A DNA stretch of 64,000 bases from Diadophis punctatus similis (lineage: Eukaryota > Chordata > Lepidosauria > Squamata > Dipsadidae), in the NCBI GenBank assembly GCA_023053685.1, contig JALIGW010000003.1:138133126-138197125 (forward strand). Reading direction: 5' to 3'. The position numbers and the translations under genes were made by a program. The notes below the pieces were generated by a model. That model did not search any database. It was not told the DNA's origin and saw only the letters and a list, made by a program, of their open reading frames with translations. Shown here in pieces: positions 34,057 to 46,396 of this stretch. Numbering within the stretch: position 1 is the first letter of the stretch; each line of letters starts with the position of its first letter.

Positions 34057-34479
34057 CGTGATGGCGAACCTATGGTACATGTGCCACAGGTGGCATGCAG
34101 AGCTCTCTCTCAGGGCACGCGAGCAGTCACCCAGCTCAGCTCCACCATGCATGCACGTGCACCTCCCACTGGCCAGCTGATTTTGGGCCCATTTCCGGAC
34201 TTCCGGGAGGCCCGTTATTTGCCCTTCCCAGGCTCCGGAGGTTTTCCTCAAGCCTCTGGGAAGGCGAAAACGGCCTCCCTCGGCCCTCCGGAGGGGGCGG
34301 GGGAACATGGGGGAGTTATGTGCACATGCATGGGGTGGGGGGTTGTGTGTGGGGTCACATGTGCATGCATGGGGGTGGGGCGCATGGGGGGGTCACACAC
34401 GCATTGCATTATGGGTGCCGGCATGCGAGCTGGTGCACGTGCTTTTAACACATGACAAGAAAAAGGTTACCCATCACTG
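34057..34479. mobile_element. hAT MITE, GTGATGGCGAACC family, copy 2
   Basis: The ends are cgtgatggcgaacctatgg and aaaggttacccatcactg. The flanks agctaaggc (34048-34056, 34480-34488) are identical over 9 bp, consistent with an 8-bp duplication plus one shared base. The core has many ggggtgggg and catgcatg runs. Confidence 0.85.
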
Positions 34480-35287
34480 AGCTAAGGCATGAAATAGAAT
34501 CTAAAACAGTAGCAATGCTAAAGCAATAAAAATAAAGGGTCATTCTTATTTTTAAAATTTAGAAGCTTCTCTTATTTTTTATTCTGGCTTCAATTTGTAC
34601 TTTTTTGAATGAAATTATACTCTAATTTCTAGAGTTGTATCTATGCGACACACATATATAGTTTTGAGGCAACTGGAAAAAGTGAGAGCATAAAGGAAGC
34701 ATATAGAGTTTACTTCTTAATTACTACAGCATTTCATTTTGGATTGTAAATTAGATACTCTTTAGACTTTCAGTTTAGTCCATTCAATTTTCTATTGAAA
34801 TATTTGAAAAGAATGTTTTGCAACACTGTCAACCAATTTCTCCATTATTATAGTGTTATTTTTGTCAAGCCTTTTTTATTTTGCATCAATTTTGTACATT
34901 GCCTTGGGCATTTTCGGAAGTACAATATAACAATAAAATTTAAAGATAAATCAGATCTTAGTTCTTCTATTACCAATTGTTATAATGTTCTATGAAAGCC
35001 AAGCAATATATCTATTGATTAAATCTACTATCAGATAATTCTTGCTCCTGAGGGTCAGCATCCTATTATTAGTTAATGTATTACTTCTGTATGAGGCCTC
35101 CTCATAGCATGTGTTACACTGAAAAAAAAAATCCTTTAATTCCTCTGAAGGGGTGCTTCACGCTTTGGCCAGAAATCATGAATGGCTCTTCTGAACAATA
35201 TGTATTACAAGATCAAATAATACTCCACAAATGGAAATATGCCAAAGCCTTTTATTTCTATCAGGCAGAATATAAATACTCTCTCTT

Positions 35288-35290
35288 ACA

Positions 35291-35361
<71 letters not shown>
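35288..35361. repeat. (CA)n microsatellite
   Basis: About 36 CA units with one CC interruption. The alternating purine-pyrimidine tract could adopt Z-DNA. Confidence 0.98.
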
Positions 35362-35363
<2 letters not shown>

Positions 35364-35739
35364 GTGTGTGCATATGTATGTATATATGTATGATTTGAAT
35401 CCATCGTTGTTCCAGGAGTTAAAGACAATATACATAGCACTTTCTCCTCCATTTCCCCCCCTCAGTTCTGTGAGGTGATCTGGGCCAAGAGCCAATGCTT
35501 GGTTCAAAGTCTCCAAGCAGACTTTCACAGTTGAAGTTAGATTTGAATTAAAGGCCTCTTCCATTTTAATCCAACACCATATTAGATTTATGGGTTTTAT
35601 CAATGTTCTTCAAAATAAAATAAAAATCACAGTTGTTACATATTACAAGACACTTTAGGAAGGTTTTTACCTTAAGAGGCCAAAAATAAATGCTATGCTC
35701 ATAATTTAGAATACTAATGAAATAAATGAGGTTCAATTC

Positions 35740-35816
35740 TATCCATTTATAGCCCAGAGTCCTTTGGGAGTTGGGCAGCATATAAATTTAAAAAAATAAA
35801 AATAAATAAAATAATG
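35740..35816 (+). mobile_element. LINE 3' terminus fragment
   Basis: Contains agcccagagtcctttgggag and ttgggcagcatataaattt followed by an A/T tail. This is the same 3' end motif as in the L2/CR1-group copies, in plus orientation. Confidence 0.6.
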
Positions 35817-36114
35817 AAGTATTCTTTGTTATTCTTCTATGATACAAGAAGATAGGCTTATGTTTCACTTAACCATGCATTGCTCATCTTTACTTTACAA
35901 ATCTCACTGTTCAGACAATATGATAGCAAGTATTCCAATGTATTTCTATTTATCACTGAATATTATTTCAAGAGCTCTTGTTCTCTGTGTATATTCTAAT
36001 ATGCAGATTCTTAAAAATCTTTTTATTGCCCAGCAGTTGTTTAGCCGCTAAGTGCTAAATATAGTTTGAATGTTTTTATTTCTTCGTGGTATCAATACAA
36101 TGTGTAACACTTAG

Positions 36115-36512
36115 AATTTTCTCGACTTACAACAGGTCATTCAATGACTGTTTGAAGTTACAAAGGATTGCGAAAGTAAGATCTGCAACCCAGTTTCGAA
36201 TTTAGCCCCATTTTGGGTGCTCAGCCACCTGCCTGCTTTATGGCTCTGTGCAGCATCTTCATAATCACGTGACTGTGATTTACAAGTTTTTGCTGGAAAC
36301 CAGAGTCTGGTTTCTGGCAAAAACAAAACAAAACCCCAACCCCTAGCAAACAATGGATTTGTTTAATGACTGTGGGATTTGCTTAACGACTGCTGCAAAA
36401 AAGATTGCAAAATTGGGTCTGGTCATGTGTTGACTCACTTTATGACCATCATGACTTATAACTGAAATTGTGTGCTTCATTACAATAGTAAGTCGAGGAC
36501 TACCTGTATATT
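36115..36512. repeat. TAGTCC-family repeat, copy F
   Basis: It starts at about ttctcgacttacaacagg and ends agtaagtcgaggactacctg. Its ends give the clearest terminal words of the family. Confidence 0.75.
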
Positions 36513-36662
36513 AAGACACGATTATTTAAACACGCGTTTTCGCAAATGCACTTTAAAGCATCCACCTAAATGTCGGTGGTATAACTGGTTACTCTGTTTC
36601 ACTGGAAAAAGCATTTGATGTAAATTCAAGCATACCTTACTACAAAAATACACAGAATAGAC

Positions 36663-36861
36663 CAGTGATGGCGAACCTTTTCGGCATATGTGGAAAAGTC
36701 GCACACGCCGCTCATCGGGGCTGCGTTCCGGAAAAGCCAAACTTTCAGATTCTGGCACACATGCCAGAAACCCAGAAGACAAACAGGCAAGGCCGTGTGT
36801 GCCAGATGACATGGCTTTGCGTGCCACTTTGGGCACGTGTGCCATAGGTTCGCCATCACGG
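36663..36861. mobile_element. hAT MITE, GTGATGGCGAACC family, copy 3 (short)
   Basis: The ends are cagtgatggcgaacctttt and ggttcgccatcacgg, with a perfect 8-bp duplication gaatagac (36655-36662, 36862-36869). At 199 bp it is a short internally deleted version. Confidence 0.9.
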
Positions 36862-37240
36862 GAATAGACAGACTATCAATATTATGTATCTTATTTTAAT
36901 ATCAGATTAGTTTCTGGAGAACTAAGGCTAATGACCAAAGGTCTCTATAGACAACAGTGCCTTTTCCTATAAACATTTAACCACAGCTAGCAAGCTTTCT
37001 ATTTGCCAAGCAACTCCACATATAAAGAGACCAGATCATCATCCCTAGTTTGATGTTAAAAGATACAGTCATCCCAGCTAAGAGTCCTCTTGCTCACAAC
37101 TCCAGTGAACACGCTGACGGAAATGTGTCAAGTTCGTCTTACAAGATTCTCATACTCCCGTAGCCTATTATTTAAGACTTAAAGGTCTTTTGTACCTAAC
37201 AACTTTAGAATTCAAAGCATGATAGGAAATTAATTAATTA

Positions 37241-37740
37241 ACAGAATAACAAAGAGTTGGAAAGAAATTTGCAGATCTTCTAGTCCAACCCCCTTGTTTA
37301 AGCAGGAAACCCTATACCGGTGATGGCGGTATGAGTGCCAGAGGTGGCACGCAGCGCCCTCTCTATGGGCACGCGAGCCGTCATTCCAGTTCAGCTCTGT
37401 CGTGCATGCGTGTGTGCCTCCCGCTGGCCAGGTTTTCGGGTCTCTGCCACGCATGTGCAGGGGGGGTGCGAGGGAACGTGCATGTGCATGCACGGGGGCA
37501 GGGCGCCATGCGCGCATATGCAAGAGCCAGGGCGCATGCATAGGGCTGCACACACATTGCATTTTAAGGGTTCAGGCACACACATGCGCATTCACGCGTG
37601 CGTGTGCGCGCTTTGGGCACTCGATCCGGAAAAGGTTAGCCATCACTGCCCTATACCATTTCAGACAAATGGTTGTTCAATTTCTTCTTAAAAACCTCGT
37701 GTTGGAGCACCAACACTGGTGTTAATTAATTTCATTGGAG
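37241..37740 (-). mobile_element. CR1 LINE 3' end, split by hAT MITE
   Basis: The right part of the 3' end is agaataacaaagagttggaaag and tcttctagtccaacccccttg (37241-37309). After the MITE at 37318-37648 it continues ccatttcagacaaatggttg and ttcttcttaaaaacctcgtgttgg (37657-37740). Read on the minus strand this is the squamate CR1 3' end also seen in plus orientation at 58815-59143. Confidence 0.8.
37318..37648. mobile_element. hAT MITE, GTGATGGCGAACC family, copy 4, nested in CR1
   Basis: The ends are cggtgatggcggtatgag and aaaaggttagccatcactg. The 8-bp duplication ccctatac (37310-37317, 37649-37656) is perfect and belongs to the CR1 sequence, so the hAT movement is younger than the CR1 copy. 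Confidence 0.9.
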
Positions 37741-37786
37741 ATAATTAATTGCTATCACTGCTCAACATTGTTCATAGTCAAGATAA

Positions 37787-37976
37787 GAGCCATGTGGTGC
37801 AGTGGTTAGTTCTGCTGACTGCCGGCTGCCAGCAGTTCAATTTTCACCAGCTCCAGGTTGACTCAGCCTTCCATCCTTCCAAGGTTGGTAAACTAAGGAT
37901 CCAGATTGTTGGGGGCAATACGTTGACTCTGTAAACCGCTTAGAGAGGGCTATAAAGCAATATGAAGTGGTATGTA
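37787..37976 (+). mobile_element. tRNA-derived SINE (family A), internally deleted
   Basis: It starts agccatgtggtgcagtggttag and includes ggttgactcagccttccatcc and gtaaaccgcttagagagg. About 25 bp of the tRNA-like region are missing compared with the copy at 3488. Confidence 0.82.
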
Positions 37977-37988
37977 GTCACTATAGTG

Positions 37989-38307
37989 TAGTGATGGCGA
38001 ACCTTTTTTGGTTCGCGTGCCAAAAGGGTGTGCGCGCAGCCACCCCTCATCCCCACGCATGCGCAGAGGCCTCACTGGAGCCTGGGACGGTGAAAAACGG
38101 CCAAACCAGAAGTTCGGAAAAACAGACTTCCGGTTTGCCCGTTGGGCCGTTTTTCGCACTCTGGGGCTTCAGGAAGTTTCCCTGAAGCCTCCAGAGGGCA
38201 AAACGGCCTTCCCCAAGGTCAAAAATCAGCTGGCCAGTGCGCGCTGGAGCTGACATAGGGCAACACCTCACGTGCCCTCTGATATGGCTCCGCGTGCCAC
38301 CTGTTTG
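37989..38307. mobile_element. hAT MITE, GTGATGGCGAACC family, copy 5, truncated
   Basis: The left end tagtgatggcgaacctttttt and the core cttccggtttgcccgttgg match copy 1 closely. The right end stops at gcgtgccacctg without the terminal ccatcactg motif and abuts the R4-like LINE fragment. Confidence 0.82.
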
Positions 38308-38334
38308 GACTGAACGTAAGGACTCAAGATGCCC

Positions 38335-38830
38335 TACGCAAATAACATCAAAATGGTCTTGATGAAGAAGTTTACTACAAATACCTGGGCATCTCTCAGG
38401 CTGAGAACATCAAGCACACTGAAGTTACAAAGGTTAGACATGAATACATCATGTGAGTAAAGAAAATCTTAGTCCTAACACAGTGGAGGAACTACCATCA
38501 AGGCAATTAGCAACTTCCAGTCACCAGATATACATTTGGAATAATGGACTTGAGTCAATCAAAACTAGAAACCCTGGATAGAAAGATGCAAAAAATATTG
38601 ACCGTGAATCATGCCTTTCATCCATGCAGTGACATTGCCAAGCTCTATTTACCAAGAAAAATAGATGGGTATGAATGCTGCAAGTGCACCCAACATTTGA
38701 AGAAGAAAAGGGTTTGAATTGGTTACAAGAAGGCATTCAATTCTCACGCACATCAAGTACCCAGAAATAGCAGAAGTTACTAGAAACATCAGAAGTCTGG
38801 TGCCAAATCAATAGCACCAAATTTGCAATT
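38335..38830 (+). pseudogene. R4/Dong-type LINE ORF C-terminal remnant
   Basis: Translation with frameshifts gives YKYLGISQAENIKHTEVTK, then RYTFGIMDLSQSKLETLDRK, then HAFHPCSDIAKLYLPRK. The order and wording (KYLG, a basic linker, R-Y-x-x-G-I-x-D, L-D-R-K, H-x-x-L/F-H-P, L-Y-L-P-R) match the region after the reverse transcriptase in R2-group LINEs such as R4/Dong, from memory. The copy is 5'-truncated and broken by stops. Confidence 0.6.
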
Positions 38831-39169
38831 TGAGTTTTACATATGTTGATCTTTTTGGCTATAGCTGTTATTTGCTGCTTTACTATTTTCACTGTTTCCT
38901 TAATCTTCTTTGGTTCTAGGTGAGCTTCCTGGATCAGATAATATTTGATTTTCTTGTTCTTCAGATCCTTTTCTTTCTAGCATGTTTGCCTCTGAATTTA
39001 TTAGCATGCTGATGTTATTTTCCAATCTGCGCTTCCATTTTGGTAATGCACCATTTGGCTTTTTTTCCTTGTTGGCTGAATTTACATACCAGGTATTCCG
39101 TTATACCTGCAGCCTTGCTGTAAATCAGTTGGTTTGTTCCTTGCTTATATTTGATGTTACAATACATCA

Positions 39170-39575
39170 ATAGGTAATCCTTGACTTACAGCCATTTGTT
39201 TAGTGACCATTCAAAGTTACAACAGCACTGGAAAAAAGTGACTTATGACTGGTTTTCATACTTATGACCACGGTAGCATCCCCATAGTCATATGATCAAA
39301 ATTTGGGCACTTGGCAACTGATATGTATTTATGACAGTTGCAAAGTCCTGAGATCACGTAACCTACCATTCCCAGTCAGTTTTCAACAAGCAAAGTCAAT
39401 GGGGAAAACCAGATTCGCTTAATGATCGCACGATTCACTTAACAACTACAGTGATTTGCTTTTAACAGCTGTGGCAAAAAGGTCGTAAAAAAAGGACAAA
39501 ACTCACATAACAACTGGCTTGTTTATCAATGAAATTTGGGTTCAATTGTGGTCATAAATCAAGGACTGCCTGTAT
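39170..39575. repeat. TAGTCC-family repeat, copy G
   Basis: It starts aggtaatccttgacttacagcc and ends aaatcaaggactgcctgta. It is uninterrupted, and can be aligned by eye with copy D for most of its length (gatcaaaatttgggcacttgg, ttcgcttaatgatc). Confidence 0.8.
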
Positions 39576-39978
39576 CGGCAATTCGGCATCTTTTATTATC
39601 ATGGTTTGTTGCACAGTCAGCCAGATGTTTCAACTGGATTTGGCATTTGTACCCACCTACTGTATCAAGTCCTTCCCAAAGACCTGGGATATGCAGATAT
39701 TGTTGTGTGATGGTGTTAAAAGTTTCACCACAGGATGTAAGTTATTCTAAGTAAAGCAGCCTTTTGCATTATTCTTTTTATCTTTTTCAATTATTATTAC
39801 CCCCCCTCTTTTTTTTCAAATGTGAAAATAAAAGTTTGCAGTTTAGGCTGTGTTTCAAGAAGCAGATTGCACACTAAATGAAGTAGTGTGACAAGCAGTT
39901 GCTGCAAATATCAGATTGCATAGCTTTCTAAGACAAATAAACAAAGGTTTACCTTCAACCAATTTTAAAAATCTGAAG

Positions 39979-40196
39979 GCTAAGTGATTACAGCAGTAGG
40001 CTAGAAACCAAGGGAGTGTGAGTCCTGCCTTAGGCAATGGCATGAAAGCTGGGTAACTTTGAACGATTATTCTCTCTCAGCCCAACCCACCTCACAGGGT
40101 TGTTGTTCAGGGAAAATTGGAGGAAGCAATATTAAATATGCTTGCCACCTTGAATTATTTATAAACTGTGTATAAAGATAATAAAGGAATAAAATA
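39979..40196 (+). mobile_element. tRNA-related SINE (family B)
   Basis: It begins gctaagtgattacagcag and contains the B-box-like gtgagtcctgcc, then cagcccaacccacctcacag and ggttgttgttcagggaaaat, and ends ataataaaggaataaaa. This SINE type is common in squamates. Other copies are at 44985 (minus) and 45470 (plus). Confidence 0.75.
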
Positions 40197-41129
40197 CTTT
40201 AAGCAAAGCATTTTATATTTATAGATTTATATAGATTCTTGGCAACAGAGAAGTCTTAACGTTCACAATCCCGAAATCTAAGGAGAAACACATTTCTATG
40301 AAATACTACTTGATAGGTAGATAAAGGCAGTTAATATTGTGTCTATCCATTCTATTTAAAATACACATAAGAAAATTTGCATCAGCCTACAGCACTGATA
40401 AGTACAGAAAGAACAGGAGGTATCAAAAATGTCAGATTTCTTTACAACTTATAGCATTGACATTGTTAGTTGCAACAGTTTGCTTTTTAAATTCTGTTCA
40501 TTGTCTACAAACATGTTGAAATATTAAGCACTGAAGTTTAGAATTTTGAAATTAACTGCATTATTGCTCACAATTTCACATTTTATAAATGTGCAGCACA
40601 ACAGCAACAACATTCAAAAAGTAATAATTTTCTGCTTCAAATTTTCCTTCTAGGAGTGTTATTTTTAGAAATAAACCTCTATGAAGCCTGATCATACTGG
40701 CTGAATTGGTTTATTCACTTCTCTTTATTTTCTTCCTGTTTTGGCTGCATTCCATTTCCTCACATGGCACTCAAAAGTGCTACCCCTGAAGGCTAAATTT
40801 TGCTCTTTCATCAATCTACCCTGAGTTTTGAAATTCTTTGCAGCAATAAGAGCTGCGGTATCACAAGACTAAAGCATTATCTTCCATTCACAACCTATCC
40901 AAGCCATAATCATCCCAAACATACTGTGAGACCAAAGCATTCAGATAGATTAGGGATATGTTGCATGTTGGCTAAAAAGGAGTGCAATTTTACTTTTCTA
41001 TTAAAAAAGGGCACATCATATTTTTCTAATGAAATAGTACAATAGATGCTATGCTTTGAAGGAGGGTATATTGGAAAAGCAATAAAGACTTTTTAAAGAT
41101 TAGGAAAATGAAAAAAAAATGTTATATTC
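40197..41129. other. AT-rich intron, nothing recognised
   Basis: No repeat or coding signal recognised. Confidence 0.4.
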
Positions 41130-41229
41130 CAGAGGTTTCCAAACTTGGCAACTTTAAGACTTTTGGAATGCTGGCTGAGGAATTCTGGGAGTTGAAGTCC
41201 ATAAAAGTTGCCAAGTTTGGAGATCCCTG
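41130..41229. mobile_element. Hairpin hAT MITE (CAGTGTTTCTCAACC family), diverged
   Basis: The left arm agaggtttccaaacttggca and the right arm tgccaagtttggagatccctg are inverse. The right arm keeps aattctgggagttgaagtcc. The target duplication is unclear. Confidence 0.7.
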
Positions 41230-41845
41230 TTCCAAACTGATTGGAACTGATTCCATTGTTCTGGTATATAGTATAGCATAGTATAGTATAGTATATATTT
41301 CCTGAGATCCAGGCTGGCCCATGTAACAATGTAACCTCTCCTCCCACTTCTTTCTCATGCCTTCTTTTTCTTCAGTTTCTCTGTGTTTCAACAATCATCT
41401 GTCAATTAATTCACTCTGTTACTGTAAATTAGAGGTGTGCAGGAAATAGAAATTTTACTGTTTTTCAAACCCAAAACAAGCACATGACGGTGGCAGTAGT
41501 TTTGCCAAGCTGCTCTAGATCGGGTAGAATTCGGGGGAAACAATCCCTTACAGGCCTCTGACATGAATAACAGGCTGCAATTCAATGCGGAATGTCTTTG
41601 GGTTTGGAGATGCCCTGCATCTGGAGATTTTTCATATTTAACTCTTGATAAGCTAGCATCCTGCTCTCCACAGAGCAATTTGAAAGTCTCACAAATCCTG
41701 CTCAAAGACCAGGTGGCAGCCATAGATAGAAAGACTTTTGCACAAATTTGTTTTGTATACTAGTTGCAATTGGTTCTGCACCAGGAGGCCCTGCTCATTG
41801 CATTAATGCCTTAATCATGTCCTGACTGAATTGTTGTAATGTGCT

Positions 41846-42159
41846 CAGGGGTGGGTTCCTCCTGGTTCGGACCGGATTACCCGAACCGGTAGCGATCTGC
41901 TGGTGACGTCACTGTCGGTGCGCGCCGCCAATTTTTTTCTGTATTTTTTGTGAATTTTCCCCCTTCTGCAGCTTGAAAAAGAGCCCGCCCGCCCACGGGT
42001 GAATTCTGAGCTTTATTTCTTTGCCTGAAGCACAGCTGATGAGCTCCTCAGCTGTGTTTCGGGCTAATTCCTGCTTCTGAGCATGCGCGGAAGCCAAATC
42101 GCGCAAGGGGAAACGTCGCAATGCGAACTGGTGGCGAAGGTAAGTGAAACCCATCCCTG
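41846..42159. mobile_element. CAGGGGTGGGTTC hAT family, copy 1
   Basis: The ends are caggggtgggttcctcctgg and gaaacccatccctg, with a perfect 8-bp duplication aatgtgct (41838-41845, 42160-42167). The interior has ctgagcatgcgcggaagcc and aaacgtcgcaatgcgaac. It is the same subfamily as 51985-52320. Confidence 0.9.
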
Positions 42160-42284
42160 AATGTGCTCTATGTATGTGTCTGTGTGTGTGGGGAGGGGGG
42201 GAGAGATAACCTTGAAAAACACCTGGACACTTCAACAGGTTCATAATGCATCAGTGAATGAAGTTAGGGTGTACTGAGATTTGC

Positions 42285-42600
42285 CTAGTTCACACTGCTG
42301 TTGTGTGAGCTGCATTGGTTCCATTATGCTGCAGGTTGCAATTCAAGGTGCTGGTTATTATCTTTAAAGCTCAGCTTGGCACAGGGCCATGTGACTTGCA
42401 AACTGTCTATCTCTGAAGGTTTCTGTCTGTCCCACCAAGTCTTAAAGGGTCCGTATGTTCCAGGCAAAAATGCCCTGTTGTGGGTCCAAGAAGTCCTGTC
42501 ATCTCCAGAGATCAGGAGGAACCCGACCTTCCGGGCTTCTGAGAGGCTGTGAAGATCTTTTTTGCCTCAGATGCTAGGCCAGGATGAAAGATGAGCCCAG
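42285..42600 (+). pseudogene. L2/CR1-group LINE ORF2 C-terminal remnant
   Basis: Translation shows ELHWFHYAAGCNSR, matching the LHWLPV motif, followed by degenerate FKVLVI-like sequence, and later ccgaccttccgggcttctg. This is the region between the RT and the 3' end of L2-group LINEs, here broken by stops and frameshifts. Confidence 0.6.
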
Positions 42601-42669
42601 TACATGTGTGATTTGCATGGCTGAGCCTGTTAAATGGAGTTTTGGCTTACATTAGGGATAGTTTTATTC

Positions 42670-42835
<166 letters not shown>

Positions 42836-42959
42836 CATTTTTTTGCTGATAAATGAAAATAAAGGGAGACTTTATTATACTATATTATATATATATATGT
42901 ATATATATATGTATATATATGTATATAATAAACATTATATTGTTTTTGTTTATTGTTTT

Positions 42960-44984
42960 TAGATGTCTAGAGTTCATATGTAGGATAGGCAGCAATATAA
43001 CATTTTGAAATAATATACGAATATATAAATAACCCAGCAAGACTCTCACACAGAGTTGTAATGATTTTAACAGCAGCCAAGCAGACAGAATATTCCAATC
43101 AATAGTTCTTGCTGCATCTTTTTCACTTGCTTTATCTTCTATGTGGAAACATTCAGGAGTGATTTAAAATGGTATGGACCTCACATATTTGCATTTTTAT
43201 TACTGCAACTCTAATCTCAGACCTTTTCTGGGAAAGAAGAAGGACAACAAGGGTCAAATGATGGTAAAGTTTCTAGAAGTGGTAAGAACCTGATCCACAT
43301 ATCAGAATAGTTTGCTAATACCTTTAAATGTAAGCTACACTATCTTCCATTCTGAAATGGCTTGTTCTTCCTTCTCTATGCATCAACCAGGGGCATAACA
43401 CATTGGTGAACAAAGTCATTTAGCAAATACATCCTGTCAGCTGCAGATCATGCCATCTAGTGATATTGTACAGCAGTAAATGTTTGCCCAATAAGAATTC
43501 ATAAGCAATACACAATTCTTGTTTCCAAATTACATAGAACTGGATGGGTCAATCTCTTCAGATCTATAATTTCAGGACCTCAGCATAGCACACAGAAGCA
43601 GCCAGGCAGACGCCAAAGCAGTTCAACCATGTCCAGACTCCAGACCATGCCTTGAAATGATTGCAAACCATTATGTTGGTATGATGTTTTTAATTAACAA
43701 TATATCGTTAATGCCACAACTCTACTTCCAGATGCCACTGAATTTACCACAGTAATTATTCAACACAATTGTGGCAAGTATTTTTAAAACATGGTATATC
43801 TGACTTTTTAACTGTGGTTAGTTCAACCCGTAGCTTGGATTGATGTGTATAATGAACCTAAAACCCTCGTAAAATAAGAACATAAACATAACCCTATATA
43901 TGCTTTACGTGTGACATTTAGATATCCTGTTGTTTAACTAAAGTGGAGTTGTGTTAACACACAAAATCAGTTTTTGTTTTTGAGGAAAATGCATTTCTTT
44001 TATGAGCTACTTTGCTGGGAAGATGCAAAATATGACCTTATGAATAAAAGCCAAGGATACTGAGACCGTATTTCATTTTTACAGCCATCTATTTCACGTC
44101 TAAAGCAACATTAGAAAGCAAGCTGTGTCTCATGGGAATAAGATTCACTCTTATAAAGGGGCCTGTGAAAAACTGATCATCACGGTCCCAAATTCTATGT
44201 GTATTAATATCATAGAAGAAATAGTAGTATTTAAAAATACAACATGGATTCTCCAAGATTTACTGATATGTTATCCTGGCTTCCCAAGATTAGCAAGTTT
44301 CCTGTAAAGCCACAGATGTTTCCTTATCATTACACAGAAACATTTTTTAATTATTTCATTTACAAATAAATATCACAGCAACTGTAACAAGTATGAAACA
44401 ATAACTATATACCAGGGAGGGCAACTTGCAATGTCCCAGCACTCTTTTTGTGGCTCCACATTTCACTAAGATAGGGCTGACAAAAAAGTAGCTCAATTTG
44501 GGTAGTATAATTTGAAGGCTTGTTTCAAATTTGGTGAGATTTAAGAATGAGAATGGTAATAGTTTGCCTCCGACTCACATTCCGTATCTTAAAACTTTAG
44601 CCATACTTTTTCAGGTGATGGTACCGTGGCACAACAATGCTACCTGTGCCCTACAAAATGTTTGAACCTCTTAAAAGTTACCAACTCCTTGTATACTCTT
44701 TGAATCTCTCAAGGGAACAAACAAATTCACAGTAAAGCAAATATGTGATGAAGTAGCATCCATTAAGGCAATAACCTCTACATACATTTAGATTTTGGCT
44801 CTCATATCATGACAGCCAGGAATTATTGGAGCTGAAGTCCAACACATCAGTTATTGGTCATCACATTCCCAATCTCATAGAACAGTTCAGGATGTAAGCG
44901 CAATACTATGTATGGGAATCTAAAATAAACTATTTGTGTGTGTTTATGTGTGTGCGCGTGTGTGTGCATTTGCCAATGAATTAT
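42960..44984. other. AT-rich intron, nothing recognised
   Basis: About 2 kb with no repeat family or coding signal I can name. It is one of the longest repeat-poor stretches here, and so a reasonable place to look for conserved non-coding sequence. Confidence 0.4.
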
Positions 44985-45150
44985 TCCAGACTCCTGGAAA
45001 CTGCTTGGACAAGTCCATGCAATTTTCTTATTTTTGAAAGTGGTTTGCCATTGCCTTCTTCCAAAATTGAGAATGACTGGTCCAAAATTACTTAACCAGT
45101 CTCTTGGTTTTTAGTCCAATGCCTTTAATCACTACATCAAACTGGCTCAA
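44985..45150 (-). mobile_element. tRNA-related SINE (family B), diverged
   Basis: Reverse orientation: the 3' side at the left includes ggtttgccattgccttcttcc and the 5' head at the right reads taatcactacatcaaactggctc, the inverse of the tRNA-like start of family B. Confidence 0.65.
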
Positions 45151-45469
45151 AAGTAACTAGTATCACTAACATCAATACATTCTGCAAATAGAAGAACCAA
45201 GATAGACAGACAGACACATACACACACCACCCAAGCTGCATACTGTGACATGTGGAAGCAAATTTTATTTCATTTTGGGCAGAAATGCTGTTGTTGATAT
45301 ATTTGTCTGTGAGAATTTCTGAGAGAAAACTGGGTCAAATCTACTCTGGGAGAAACCAGATGCTGTCTTAGTCATGCTCTGTGACTTGCCTTGGAAAGCA
45401 GTAGTTAACTGCTAAAACTTGAACATATTTCAAACTGATGTTTCACATTATTATCTGACAGAGAAATCA

Positions 45470-45660
45470 GAGAGTTTATGTCTAGCCTCGCCTTAGCCAT
45501 GAAAGCCAGCTCGGTGACCTTGGGCCAGTCATCCTGTCTTAGGTCAACTCACCACACAGGGTTGTTGTGGGGAAACTAGGAGGAAGAAGATGTGTTGAAT
45601 ATGTTCACCTCCTAAAGTTGTTTATAAAAGTAATAAAGGCAGGATACAAATAAATAAAAC
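45470..45660 (+). mobile_element. tRNA-related SINE (family B), 5'-truncated
   Basis: Contains cgccttagccatgaaagccagc, ccttgggccagtcatcctgtc and cacagggttgttgtggggaaa, and ends taataaaggcaggatacaaa. The 5' tRNA-like head is mostly missing. Confidence 0.75.
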
Positions 45661-46097
45661 GCAAATATTTATCAGATGTCAGATACTGCAGATGATTTGA
45701 TGCAATTCAACCCAAAACACTTAAACTGAAACTACATAACCTTCAATAAAGAGTGCATTTTCCATTTAACTACTGAACTGAGCTTTCATCTTATAGGAAA
45801 GAAATACTTTGGAACATTTACATAGTGCTAAAGTGCAGTCAGCACTTGAAGACATTTTAAGTTACTATGATCAGAATGCCACCTCAGACACCAGTCATCT
45901 ATCATTCCCTGTGCAATGAAAAATGTTTTTATCACAGCCACTCAACTGCTCCTGGATTTCTAACTACCGGTAGGCAAATATGTTCTAAAATTCCCCTCAT
46001 AATGTGCTTCATAGATTTGGCATATAATGTCTTCCTTTAATTAATTGTGCAACAGTACCTTGTTTAGTGAAAAAAAACACCAATTTATCTATTAGAT

Positions 46098-46208
46098 CAG
46101 TGTTTCTCAATCTTGGCAATTTCAAAATGTGTGGACTTCAACTTGCTGGCTGGGAAATTCTGGGCATTGAAGTTCACATCTTAAAATGGCCAAGATCGAG
46201 AAACACTG
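46098..46208. mobile_element. Hairpin hAT MITE beside JARID2 exon 2 (intron 2 side)
   Basis: The ends are cagtgtttctcaatcttggc and gccaagatcgagaaacactg. The duplication tattagat / tattagag (46090-46097, 46209-46216) matches at 7 of 8. It ends 188 bp from exon 2, on the downstream side in gene order. The arms are somewhat diverged. Confidence 0.88.
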
Positions 46209-46396
46209 TATTAGAGGAAAGAAGAAAAGGAAAAGGGGAATTAAAAAAAAATATTCACAGCATTTCTTCTTCCTCAAAACACGGCATTGCAGAATCCACA
46301 ACAGTAGAAGATAAAGACCAGGCACAAGCATACTTGCCTAATGTAACTCCAAAATAATGAACCAGCAAAACCCCTTTTTCCCAAGAACAGACTTAC

